From positions 124,001 through 188,000 of the forward strand of contig JBEWZL010000011.1 in assembly GCA_045837725.1 (NCBI GenBank): 64,000 nucleotides of DNA, given 5' to 3'. The notes below the pieces were generated by a model. That model did no database searches. It had not been told where the DNA came from and saw nothing but the letters and a program-made list of their open reading frames with translations. The stretch is from Vermamoeba vermiformis (taxonomy: Eukaryota; Tubulinea; Echinamoebida). Positions 11,619 to 21,329 of the stretch are shown here, in pieces. Position 1 is the first letter of the stretch. Every line of letters begins with the position of its first letter. The translations under genes and the position numbers were made by a program.

Positions 11619-13330
11619 ATGTCACGAAAACGAGGAAGAGAAGACGACGAGTACGTGAAAGAATCAAATAAAAAGGCGAAGATATCAAAAAATAAGAAGG
11701 ACAAGAAGGAAAAGAAGAAAGAAAAGCGGAAACAAGCAGATCTGAATCAAGAAGTGGGCTCGCAAGTGTTTGACATCACAGAACTGGTCGAGAATATTTT
11801 ACAATACTTAATACGTCGACCAGAAACAGTTCTTAGCATCGCAAAGGTGTCTAGAAGGTACTCAGTAATTTTAAGCAATTTTCGAAGTATTTTTTATTTG
11901 ATACATTTTTGTTTTGCATTCAACGTCTATTCGTGCCTTCTTGTATTACATAATCGAGTATTTTATTTAACAAATAACTGGTTTTATTTTACGTAACATT
12001 TAATTTGCAATTTCAGACACAATGCCATTGTCCATTCCCGATCGTTTTGGACGCGATTGGGATTCACTGAAAAACTCAGCAAGACCTATACTATCGAGCC
12101 ACAAGCACTTAAAAAACTGTTGATTGGGATTCGAAGAGATTACATACAGAAGAAATACGAAGCTCAAACTGCCAATTTGAACAAAAACAGCCAACTCACT
12201 AAGTACGACTAAAGGGCCCTTTATTAACGGTTTAATTTGTCAATTTCAATTAATTACCAAATATTTTTATTGCTATACTAAATTTAGACTTATAGACCGA
12301 TTGGCCAAGCCGTAGATCTAACCTTTGAAGATCAAGTCTTACTCAACGCGAATCTCGAACATTTTTTTGCCCAAAGGACGTTTACTAGTGAAGCGTATAT
12401 TGTCCTTGAAAGAATACGAGTCAATTCGGACGCTTTATCATTCCTCGACTTTAATGAATTCTCGGAGATGGTTCTCATTCGGGAAGCCGAGATCAAGTCC
12501 AAAGAAAAGTGTAAGCTCTTTCTCGCAATTAATATTTCGCCTGAAAAAGAAATAATATAGAATTTATGCCACAAGAATTAATTGGCAAGCAATTTAGTTC
12601 GTTACAAAAACAAATCGTACCGAGATACCGAGATATGAGACTAACTAGATTATGTTATTAGCGTACGAAATTTTGGATGATCTTAGAGTCCAAAAGTATC
12701 CTGAACGCGACGATGATTTTGAAGGCTATTACGACCTGTTGAACGTCAAGTTCACTCATACCTATGAACCATCGTACGCGGTTAGAAAAAAATATATCGA
12801 TGAGAACAAGTCCGTAATATTCTTCATAGACTTCGGGTACTACACAAAAATTCATTATATATCCGTAAGTATTCGAAAACAAGTCACATCTCGCGCACGA
12901 TCCTTATCCATTTTTCCTTATTTGGAATTGTTGAACGAATCTTGCATCGATCACAACTATTTAAATTGACTTTCGTTTTCAGTTAAACGAAAAGACGAAT
13001 TCGATCGAATGTTGTGGAGATCTCGTCCTTTCAGCGCTTGATCCACACAACTGGACGGAAGATCTGCAGTTGAACGCTCTGAATGCAGATGTTATGTACG
13101 ATATTTCGTTCTTCTTATCGCGCTATGTATTCAAGCTCTCAGAAGTGAAGGAAAATCTAGCCGATGAAGAATTCGCAGCGATGTGTGCACTGTACACGAG
13201 CATGCAAAAACGCATTAACGTCAGTCGCAAAGTACCGCAGTATTATTGGGAGAATATTCCTCTTCGCGATCGCCCGTTCTCGGTCAATTGTCGCTCAGCT
13301 GGATACCATCAATTAAAATGGCGGTGTTAA
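11619..13330 (+). CDS. Lysine-rich F-box-like protein, copy B of a tandem pair
   Basis: Paralogue of the gene just upstream, with the same exon plan. It has a basic N-terminus (KKAKISKNKKDKKEKKKEK), then VFDITELVENILQYLIRRPE, RRHNAIVHSRSFWTRLGFTE, LEHFFAQRTFTSEAYIVLER, FEGYYDLL and IECCGDLVLSALDPHNW. Nucleotide identity is very high at the 5' end, including parts of the first intron, and falls toward the 3' end, where this copy carries an extra 20-odd residues ending in HQLKWRC. This suggests a fairly recent duplication or local gene conversion. The intron near 12888-12982 contains a CCTTATTTGG decamer. No known family was recognised beyond the F-box-like segment. Confidence 0.75.
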
Positions 13331-13679
13331 TAATATGGTGATTGTGGTAGTCATATAGAATAAGCAATCGGCGGTGGATGCGCTCAAGGAAGGAAAGAAA
13401 AAAATGCTGCGATAACAATAATACGACAATAGTGAGCTATCATGACCATGCAACCAAGTTTTCACAACATTTTGCGGCCGTTGAGCTTCCAAATGTGATT
13501 TTTAGACCGGGAGAAGCTGGGGAGAAGCCAGGGAGAACCTTGTGGAAGCTTCTGTGATTCAATCAGGGCAATGTCTCACGCGAGGCACGACCTGTTCACT
13601 AAAAATGTATAAATATAATCGAATCGGTTAAACGCTCAGTTAGTTCAAATTTTTGTTCGATCAACCACAACAGAACAGG
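13331..13679. other. Intergenic spacer with a short tandem repeat
   Basis: A 349-bp spacer before the sugar transporter. It contains three imperfect copies of an 11-bp unit (GGGAGAAGCYR) at 13509-13541. The stretch just before the ATG at 13680 (ATCAACCACAACAGAACAGG) looks like a leader. No gene is visible. Confidence 0.5.
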
Positions 13680-16202
13680 ATGTCGTCTCAAAATCCGTCG
13701 CCGGGTTTCTTAGCCTTGGTTAGCATATCAGGTGGCTTGTTCTTCGGTTATAACCTCGGTATGATTGCGTAAACAAAAATACCAAAGATTTTGATCTCGA
13801 TCTCGTCCGCTGAAACGAACATTTAGAGGCGAAAATTATTAATTGATTAGCTGCATTCAATATACTAATGCCCTTACTATGTAGGAATTATTGCCTATGC
13901 TTTAAGCATTATGGTTCAAATTTTTACTTTGGACGACTTCCAGGCACGTTAGATTCGCTACTTTTGCCACTTAAAATACTAAAATAATATTACAATAGCA
14001 AGGAATTTTGACTAGCGCCTTTTTGTTGGGCACTATGATCGGATCACTTTCAGGCGGTGCGATCGCGGACGCTCTTGGTCGAAAACGGGTATGTACTTCA
14101 AAAATAATCCTTTTTAGCTAAAATACACGTATTTTTTAATTATTTACCAATTATGAAGTCAATTCGCATTTTTTGAATTGACATTTCAAAACTTTATTCC
14201 TAATTTCGTATTGCAAATGGACCTTATTAACGATTTCATATACAGTTAATGCTTATTTGGACTATCGTATCTATTGGTACAAACACCGCATTGGCTTTCT
14301 CGCCTAATTACGTTTTATTATGCCTTTTGAGAGTCGTTCTCGGAGCAGGTAAGAAACAGTCCTATTTACTAGTAGTAGTAGTAGTATTTCAATATCTTTA
14401 CTATATATATTATCAATATACTCTTAATTAACCATATTTTAATAGCCGTCGGTTGGGCTAGCGTCGTATGCCCGATGTATGTGTCTGAATCCGCTCCCGT
14501 CGAAAAGCGAGGATTTTTGGGCAGCTTCTTCCAGGTAACATTATTATACAGATAATGTTTTTTTAGTAATAACCCTTATGCTATTTTTAGCTCGCTATTA
14601 CATTTGGCATTTTGATTTCTTACGTTTTTGGATATTTCATGGTAACCGAAGTCAACGCCGTAAGTACTCTAATTAAATGATTTTTATGACCGCATATAGT
14701 ATATTTAATATGAGACTGTAGGGCCTTAGCTGGAGATTGATGTTTGGAATGGGAGGAATTCCGGGCTTGTTCGGATTTCTCGTCGCAATGTCCATGCGCG
14801 AATCGCAATCGTGGATCCGCATGAAAGAAAAGAAGGACCGACAACCTTTGTTGACTGACCCTTCGTTCTCTGGCGAAGAAGGCCTTAACCTTCAACACAC
14901 TGCTTCGGGCAAGACTGGCATTGCTGGTTTGTGCTCTCGCGAGTCTTTGCCGACATTGTTCATCACCACCTGCCTGTCGATCACTTTGCAAATGACAGGT
15001 AAGATTGAGAGTCAATTAGCACGTGTCAAGTAGTTAGGGCTGTCAGGCCTAGTATAGTTTCATGAAAATTATCCGTGGGAGTCTCAATGTGACACGTGTC
15101 AAGTTGTCGAAAGTCTCGTGCTTACGACAGTTTGTTATTTTCACTTCATGACCCGTGTCAAATAGCCCACGTGGTTTCAGTCGTATAGACCTCATTTTGA
15201 CATGTTATGCTTGACAGGTATCAACGCCATCATTCTCTACGCCCCGTCAATTTTGCAAGCTTCGGGAATTAAACAAGATCCGTTGATCCTCACCATCGTA
15301 AGCACTTTCCAAATTTGGGAAATTAGTACAGTAACTCACTTTACTTGTCTAAAAATAGATCGTTGGTGGCTGGAACTTCTTCATCACACTCGTGGCTGTG
15401 CTGTCCAACTTGGTTGACAGACTCGGTCGTCGTCCTATTTGGGTAAGCATTATCAACCTATCTGTATAGTATTCTCGAGTACTAATCGTTGTAATCTTTG
15501 CAGTTGTTCACTGTCTCCGTGTTGACCGTGTCACTTCTTGTCGTTGGATTTGCTCAAACGAACATCATTGCAAACGAGGAAGTCAAGTAAGTTATTAATA
15601 ACGAGCACAACACCTCTGTTCTATTTCAGTTTGACACGTGTCATACGCTCCAAATTACAGTGCACACCAGTCACTTCTTTGACACGTGTCAAACTTTAGT
15701 TTCTTGATACAAACTTCAGTTGACACGTGTCATTTGCACTATCACAGCGGACCCTTATTAATACGCACACTATTCTAGGGGCTACTTGTCACTCGTCGCC
15801 ATTTCTGTCTTCATTGCGGCCTTTGCTGCTGGTCCCGGCATTTTGTTCTGGATCATCATCAACGAAATTTTCCCTGCGTAAGTCTTCGTCAAAATATGAC
15901 TGAAGTATTTCTTACGACATTTTATTAACTTTATTTTATGTTTCAGTGAAACACGTGACTACGGCAGCTCTTACGCTAACGTCTTGCAATGGACTTTCAC
16001 GTTGTTGATTGGCTTGCTCTTCCCTAGTACGTCAAAACCATTCATTATCATATAGCCCTTATTAATCGCATTTTGTTTTATTATAGCTGTTGTTAAGGCT
16101 GTTGGTCAAGCTGGAGTGTTTTTCGGATTTGGCGGCGTTGGTGTCATTATGTTGATCATCTTCTTTATTATGTTGCCTGAGACTAAGGCCAAAGTCGAAT
16201 AA
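13680..16202 (+). CDS. MFS sugar-transporter family protein
   Basis: A proton- or facilitative-type sugar carrier of the major facilitator superfamily, expected in the plasma or endosomal membrane. Thirteen or so exons join in frame. The N-terminal GGLFFGYNLG, the loop 2/3 signature GGAIADALGRKR, VSESAPVEKRGFLGSFFQ after helix 4, the central loop with FLVAMSMRESQSW, GINAIILYAPSIL in helix 7, DRLGRRP in the second half and the C-terminal FFIMLPETKAKVE are all family hallmarks. The length is close to 480 residues, as usual. The intron after DDFQ seems to use a GC donor (GCACGT, 13944). Two introns contain four perfect TGACACGTGTCA palindromes, three of them within a single 192-bp intron (15587-15778). 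The substrate cannot be read from the sequence. Confidence 0.9.
15090..15101. promoter_or_regulatory. Palindrome TGACACGTGTCA in a sugar-transporter intron
   Basis: Perfect copy in the longer intron before GINAIILYAP. Near matches flank it: GCACGTGTCA at about 15019-15028 and TGACCCGTGTCA at about 15149-15160. Confidence 0.55.
15632..15732. promoter_or_regulatory. Triple cluster of TGACACGTGTCA in one intron
   Basis: Three perfect 12-bp palindromes at 15632-15643, 15680-15691 and 15721-15732, start-to-start spacing 48 and 41 bp, all inside the 192-bp intron 15587-15778 of the sugar transporter. Such regular clustering looks like an intronic enhancer or another protein-binding array. This is inference. 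Confidence 0.65.
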
Positions 16203-16528
16203 TTATGTTATATATACTAGTATACTTATACCCTTATAATTAAACGTTTTAATTTTCGTTTAAGTATTTTTGTACTAAGAATTTGAGATCTGTTTTCCCG
16301 TTTCAAAAAATATCATTTAAAGCATTAATATGTATAGTATATTCTTGAATGCTGTTAGTTTTTTCAGGTAATAACCTCGTGGTACAGTACCCGGCCTTCC
16401 TTTGAAGAGCGTAATTGGTCACAGCACGTGGTACGTTCATTGAAGCACATCAAACGAAAAATGTACCGCAATGTTGTCGTATAGTCGTTTAGTATCATAA
16501 CATTATTAATCGAGATACAATAATAGGG
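16203..16528. other. Intergenic spacer
   Basis: A 326-bp AT-rich region between the sugar transporter and the first EF-hand gene. It contains a GCACGTGGTACG stretch near 16424 that resembles an E-box, but no gene or RNA that I can support. Confidence 0.4.
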
Positions 16529-16929
16529 ATGGTAAGGCGGTCTAAATAATGTTTTTAGTTAGCGGTTGATTGATATTGGATGCAAGGTTAGGCAACAAAC
16601 TCGAAGGAAATGCAGGAAAGTCACTACTAACTGCTGTATTGAAAAAACCCGGCTCTAATGTCAAGAAATTATTCCTCTCGTACGACTCTGATGGAAACCA
16701 ATCGTTGGATTTGGAAGAGTTCAGAAAATTCTACGCAGATCTCGAAAAAATATTGGATAAACAAGGCTGGAAGGACGAAGATAATATAAAGAGTACTGAC
16801 GTCGCTGGAGACGTCTTTATGCAAGTAGATCAGGACGGCAGCGGTACTATTACTTATGACGAGTTCAAAGCCTTTATTACGACTATGTCTATGGCTTATA
16901 GTATGGCCTCGATGATGAATGATTGGTAA
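16529..16929 (+). CDS. EF-hand calcium-binding protein, copy 1
   Basis: A small protein of about 115-120 residues with two EF-hand loops, DSDGNQSLDLEE and DQDGSGTITYDE, and a C-terminus MSMAYSMASMMNDW. It probably senses or buffers cytosolic calcium. It is a tandem paralogue of the gene at 17200. In that copy the ATG is followed at once by an intron. Here a matching ATG-GTAAGG sits at 16529, but the obvious acceptor (GGTTAG near 16590) gives the wrong phase for the conserved frame. The true first exon is therefore unresolved. The body from about 16585 to the stop is secure. Confidence 0.75.
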
Positions 16930-17199
16930 TTAGCCATATTTACTGCATTCGAGAGCGTTGAAAAAAATTTGCAATTCCAGATCTGCATTCTTGGTTAGCT
17001 TCATAGCTTGTACTTTGCTTAATGCGATAATATAATTTGTATTTTTAGTATATTTGATGGTTTTTTCTTGAATTGGAATTGCAGTTTTTCGATTTTTATT
17101 AACCGTTGCACGTGCTTTCGATTAAAGCTCAGTTTTTTGCTTTTCCACGCATTAATTTTTACGATCGAACGGTAGCACCATATAATAGATACTATCATA

Positions 17200-17600
17200 A
17201 TGGTAAGACCGACTTTTCAATCGGATTTTTTGTTGATTTAATATTGAATTTTTTTTTCTTACAGAGTGATAAAGCAGCAGAAGGATTTAAAGCGTTTTTG
17301 ACTGCCGTATTGCGTAATCCTGGTGCAAATGTAAAGCAGCTATTTTTATCGTACGATTCTGATGGAAATCAATCTTTGGATTTGGATGAGTTTAAAAAAT
17401 TTTACGCTGACCTTGAAAAAATCCTTGAATCACAAGGATCGCAAGATGAAGATGGTGCTGATGGTGCTGAAGTGGTAACAGAAGTATTTAAGCAAATTGA
17501 CGAGGATCAAAATGGCGTGATCAGCTTTGACGAGTTTAAAACTTTTATGGAGTCAATGTCTATGGCTTATAGTATGGCTGAATCAATGAAAGGCTGGTAA
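17200..17600 (+). CDS. EF-hand calcium-binding protein, copy 2
   Basis: The first exon appears to be only the start codon (ATG, then GTAAGA at 17203). The second exon begins at 17265 with AGTGATAAAGC, giving MSDKAAEGFKAF. Two EF-hand loops follow: DSDGNQSLDLDE and DEDQNGVISFDE. The C-terminus MSMAYSMAESMKGW matches the upstream copy. The first loop is identical in both copies except for its last Glu/Asp, while the rest has diverged. The product is about 113 residues, probably a soluble calcium sensor. Confidence 0.8.
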
Positions 17601-17910
17601 ATACTACGAATACAACATATATAATCAATTCAGCCTTATTCTTGTATTTTTGCTCGATCGAATCTAAAAATATCTCGATCCACCTCCTGTGTATTGCTAT
17701 CAAATTAAAAAAAAATAATACTACTACCAAGTATGACCCATGCACCTGTAAATTTGCAACAGCACGTGGAAAGTATCACAAGCACATGGAATTTTCGAGC
17801 TTCGGCCGTACTAAAAAAATATTCTGACGGCCTCTAGAAACATCTATTGTTGCAAATCAATAGAGCAACAGTCTAGTATATATTAAGTATACATATTGTT
17901 ATAATTTGAC
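17601..17910. other. Intergenic spacer
   Basis: A 310-bp AT-rich spacer. Short open frames here lack coding bias, and no repeat or RNA gene was recognised. Confidence 0.4.
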
Positions 17911-20082
17911 ATGGAACAGAACTTCACATATCAAGCATCCGTTGTCTCAACGTTTAATGTCAAGATCGGCGGAGATCATTACACCGTAAGGATTTAATAC
18001 TTAATTATGATATATTTAATGATATTACATATTATTTTATTCATTATATAATTATCTAATTTATTTTTTTGCGTGGATGTCAAGACGTATAAAATTCGAG
18101 TGGTCCCTTATGACAGTCAAGACAATTGCGACTTAATTTATGTAAATAAGAGATACAATGACTTCGGAGAGCTATATGACGACGTAAGTGTTCTATTTCT
18201 GCTGCAGATCCTGACAATAAATTTCCAATTAATTTTCTAAAAAAGATTCTTCGCCTTAATTTAACTTAATTTATTCAAAATAGCTCAGAAAAGCACATAA
18301 AAATATTCGAGAGTTTGAGTTTCCGGAGAAGAAAGCTATTGGCAAGCTAGATGCGGTAAGTTTAAATTAAACCTGTTATTTTGCTCACTATATCGATTCG
18401 TATAATATTAATAGGCCGTAGTGCAAAAGAGAGTCGATAAATTCAACGAATTTTTGACAGAAATAACGAAATACGATACAATTAGCAAAGATCCACGAGT
18501 TTTGTCATTTTTAAATATTTCGCAGAAAGATAAGCCTTATTTGCGAGTATCAGGTAAGCATTAGTATCAACATAATTCGTTTACTATCTCCTATATTAAA
18601 TTCTGCTTCAAATTCGATCTGATCCAAAGTTTGACACGTGTCAAGCCGTAAATTAATTAGATATTTTGTATTACAGTTTTGGAGAGCCATAATCTCAATG
18701 ATTACACGCGAGGTAAGTAATGCTACTATTCTTTCATGAACAGCGTGTCCTAATTAGGCAATCCCTTGCACAGATTCAATTATTTATCCGTTCTTCGAGA
18801 TCTATTGTTGCAAAGACGTTGTGGGTCGTCAGAAAATAGGAAAATCTGATTATACTGCTTCAGCAAAAGAGAGTGATGCGATCTATAAGAATGATGAGTT
18901 CACTATGTAAGTCCTATCTCCTAACCTTGAAATTTTTTAAACCGAGATCCGGATCCAAAACAACTAAAATATTTTTATCTTCAGCCCGCTAGTCGATACT
19001 GAAGTACAAGGCATTAGAATTAATTTATGGGACAAAAAATCATCGTCTAAGAAGGTACTTAAAAGAATCTATTGATATTTTACGCATGCGCTAATGATAT
19101 TTTTTTTTTTTGCCGTATTTAGGCATTCGTGAATATTCCGCTGAATTCAATTCCATTCAATACTAAAGTCGAGCACTGGTTCATATTTAACGAAATCGAT
19201 AAGCAAGTCAATGCTGCTGGTCTGTTGAAGTTGCGACTGTTTTATCACGTAAGTTATTTTTAACTCCCAAAGAACAACTGCAAAGTATTCGAAACAAATT
19301 TCCTTATTTGTACAAACAACGATCAAAATTTTATCAAATTTATTCAACGGGACGGCAGGGAAGCAAAACTTATTGTGACAGGTGTCAGATCCCGATCCAT
19401 TCAAAGATCAATACTGGCCTAATATGATTATTGCCTAAAATGACATATTTCCTTATATAGAATCCTACTGGCCTCGGACCATTCTTGCAAGAATTAATGC
19501 CGACTGACGAAGTTACAATTGCCGCCAAAAAACGACCTCCAGTGGAACACAATTCAAAGCCCAAAACTGGCGAGTTGAGATTAGGGTACGCCATAACATA
19601 GTCCATTTCCTTATTTGGTATAGTATACTGATGGACATTTGCAGATTCAAATATATTCCGCCGAAAGGTCCGTGGAGCGGCAGCATTACAATTCACGTCA
19701 AAGAAGCCAAAGATTTGCAAGCCACTGGCCACTGCGACCCATGGTATGTCTTTTCCTTATTTGGTAATCTGCAAAGGATACTAAAAATAGTTTATTTTTT
19801 AGCGTGGCGTTGTCGTACTTGAGAAGTCGCAAATGTACGGAGACCAAAAAATCAACGCAGAACCCAACCTTCGATCAGAAATTTCAATATCCGCTCAATT
19901 TTGCTCAAGTAGCGCAATTTGACTTTGGAAGTCTTGAAATAAGCGTTTATAATATGGCTGGTGGAGGCGACAGAAAACTGATCGGATCTGCGACGGTAAA
20001 ATTCGAAGATTTCTTGCCGCTAATTGAACGACCTGGCGAAGAATACGATGTTGAAGGCACAGTAATATTACATAAGGATTAA
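17911..20082 (+). CDS. PX-C2-C2 lipid-binding protein
   Basis: About eleven exons from the ATG at 17911. The N-terminal 150 residues form a PX domain (TYKIRVVPYD, VNKRYNDFGELYDDL, then EFPEKKAIGKLD and a helical end with DPRVLSFLNI), which binds phosphoinositides on endosomes. A first C2-like domain follows (PYLRVSVLESHNLNDYTR, GRQKIGKSDYT, IRINLWDKKSSSKK). A second, better C2 domain lies at the C-terminus (GSITIHVKEAKDLQATGHCD, NPTFDQKFQYPL, LEISVYNMAGG, KLIGSATVKFEDFL). Some C2 aspartates are present (HCDPW), so calcium binding is possible for the second domain. One intron holds a TGACACGTGTCA palindrome (18632), and two neighbouring introns each hold a CCTTATTTGG decamer (19609, 19755). 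A role in membrane traffic is inferred. Confidence 0.85.
18632..18643. promoter_or_regulatory. Palindrome TGACACGTGTCA in a PX-C2 gene intron
   Basis: Perfect 12-bp copy in the intron after PYLRVS. A variant, TGACAGGTGTCA, lies at 19376-19387 in a later intron of the same gene. Confidence 0.5.
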
Positions 20083-20403
20083 ATACGGAATCAGACCTCA
20101 GATCCAATTTTCAACGAACGAAACGAAAGAAACAAAGGCTTTAGCTTGTATATTAATTAGAAGATAGCCTATTAAAAACTGTACCTTTTGTAATTTCGAG
20201 TTTTCATATTTTATTACGGTTATGTAGGTATTTAAGTCTTTGGTACTGCCAGTTTCAGTCACATCCGGTTATTTGAAATTTTGTAAAAGAAAAACAGAGC
20301 GTTCAAAAAAAAATTCTATCATTGTATCAATATTATCCACTAGACTACACCTATCGGCTAGAAAGGCGCTTAAAGATCTAAACTTGAAAGTAATACGTAC
20401 GCG
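20083..20403. other. Intergenic spacer
   Basis: A 321-bp spacer before a small CAAX-box gene. Short frames here are unlike the codon use nearby. No supported feature. Confidence 0.4.
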
Positions 20404-20667
20404 ATGGGGTTCGTCTCGTATTACATCGATGGCAAAAAGGTCAGCGCCGATGAATACAACGCCTTTAAAGAAGAAATTGAAATAGATCCAGTCAGCGTCC
20501 TCTGCGTTACTAGCATAGGCGGTGGCACCAATACGAAGCAAGGAGTTCACAAAACCAACGGTAAAAATTATAAAATTACGTCCGAGACTTCATTTGGCAT
20601 GCTTCATCAAAATAGAATAGAAAGCGAAGAATATTTGAGCTCGAAAGGCAGATGCGCAATAATGTAA
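20404..20667 (+). CDS. Small protein with C-terminal CAAX prenylation box
   Basis: A single-exon 87-residue protein starting MGFVSYYIDGKKVSADEYNA and ending in RCAIM. The final CAIM fits a CAAX box, with terminal Met favouring farnesyl transfer, so the protein is probably anchored to a membrane. The centre has SIGGGTNTKQGVHKTNGK, which is echoed in the next gene downstream (MVGGGRSTSKATHLTNNK). The family is unknown to me. The glycine at position 2 also allows N-myristoylation, but the serine/threonine expected at position 6 is only a tyrosine here (MGFVSY), so that is weak. Function unknown. Confidence 0.65.
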   Translation: MGFVSYYIDGKKVSADEYNAFKEEIEIDPVSVLCVTSIGGGTNTKQGVHKTNGKNYKITSETSFGMLHQNRIESEEYLSSKGRCAIM

Positions 20668-20952
20668 AAATGAAAATTTCATCTGTACATCAAAATTGTA
20701 ATAAATATCCTTTATTTGATCACGAAAGTGTATTTAAATTATTCGCAAAATTAATTTTGGCCAGGAAAAGTCTTTGTCGTGCAATTGAATCAGAATTAAT
20801 AACAAGCAAAATTTTAAAGCGCCTATGTAACTCGACGAACCAAGAATCGCATCACACATATAGGATCGTTGACATTTTCATGAATTTTTCTTGAATTGCC
20901 GCCTGGGTTATTGAACGACAGCAAATTTTTGTTTCATTCAATTCAACACGCA

Positions 20953-21183
20953 ATGTCAGACAACACAGAGTACTACCTCGAAGACAATAAAGTCACTAAA
21001 GAAGAATATGAAGCTTTTCACGCTCAATTAGGCCAAAGCCAGTTTTACAGCTGTGCTAAAATGGTCGGCGGAGGAAGATCTACGAGTAAAGCGACTCACC
21101 TCACCAATAACAAGACGTATTTTATTATAAACACTATGCAGAAGGATCACCATAAAAATCAAATTAAATTGGCAAAGGAATAA
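20953..21183 (+). CDS. Small paralogue of the CAAX-box protein, without the CAAX box
   Basis: A 76-residue protein starting MSDNTEYYLEDNKVTKEEYE. Like its neighbour it has a YY(I/L)(D/E)..KV..(D/E)EY.AF start and a (V/I)GGG..(T/S)...(T/V)H.TN.K centre, so the two are tandem paralogues. It ends in KLAKE and has no prenylation motif, so the two copies probably differ in location. The frame is open upstream of this ATG, but similarity begins here. Function unknown. Confidence 0.6.
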   Translation: MSDNTEYYLEDNKVTKEEYEAFHAQLGQSQFYSCAKMVGGGRSTSKATHLTNNKTYFIINTMQKDHHKNQIKLAKE

Positions 21184-21329
21184 TCGAGAATTCTAGATTC
21201 GTAGGCAAGATCTTTCTTCAACTAAAATATTACAATATTGCAATAATTGTAGAAAAATATGTTTAATATTTGTATGAATAAAACACTATGTTTCCTATTT
21301 ATTTGATATTTCTTAATTATTTGCGAAAT

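Noticed and set aside
13509-13541. Three 11-bp GGGAGAAGCYR repeats as a possible regulatory array
   Set aside because: Too short and imperfect to claim more than a small tandem repeat. Noted only in the spacer entry.
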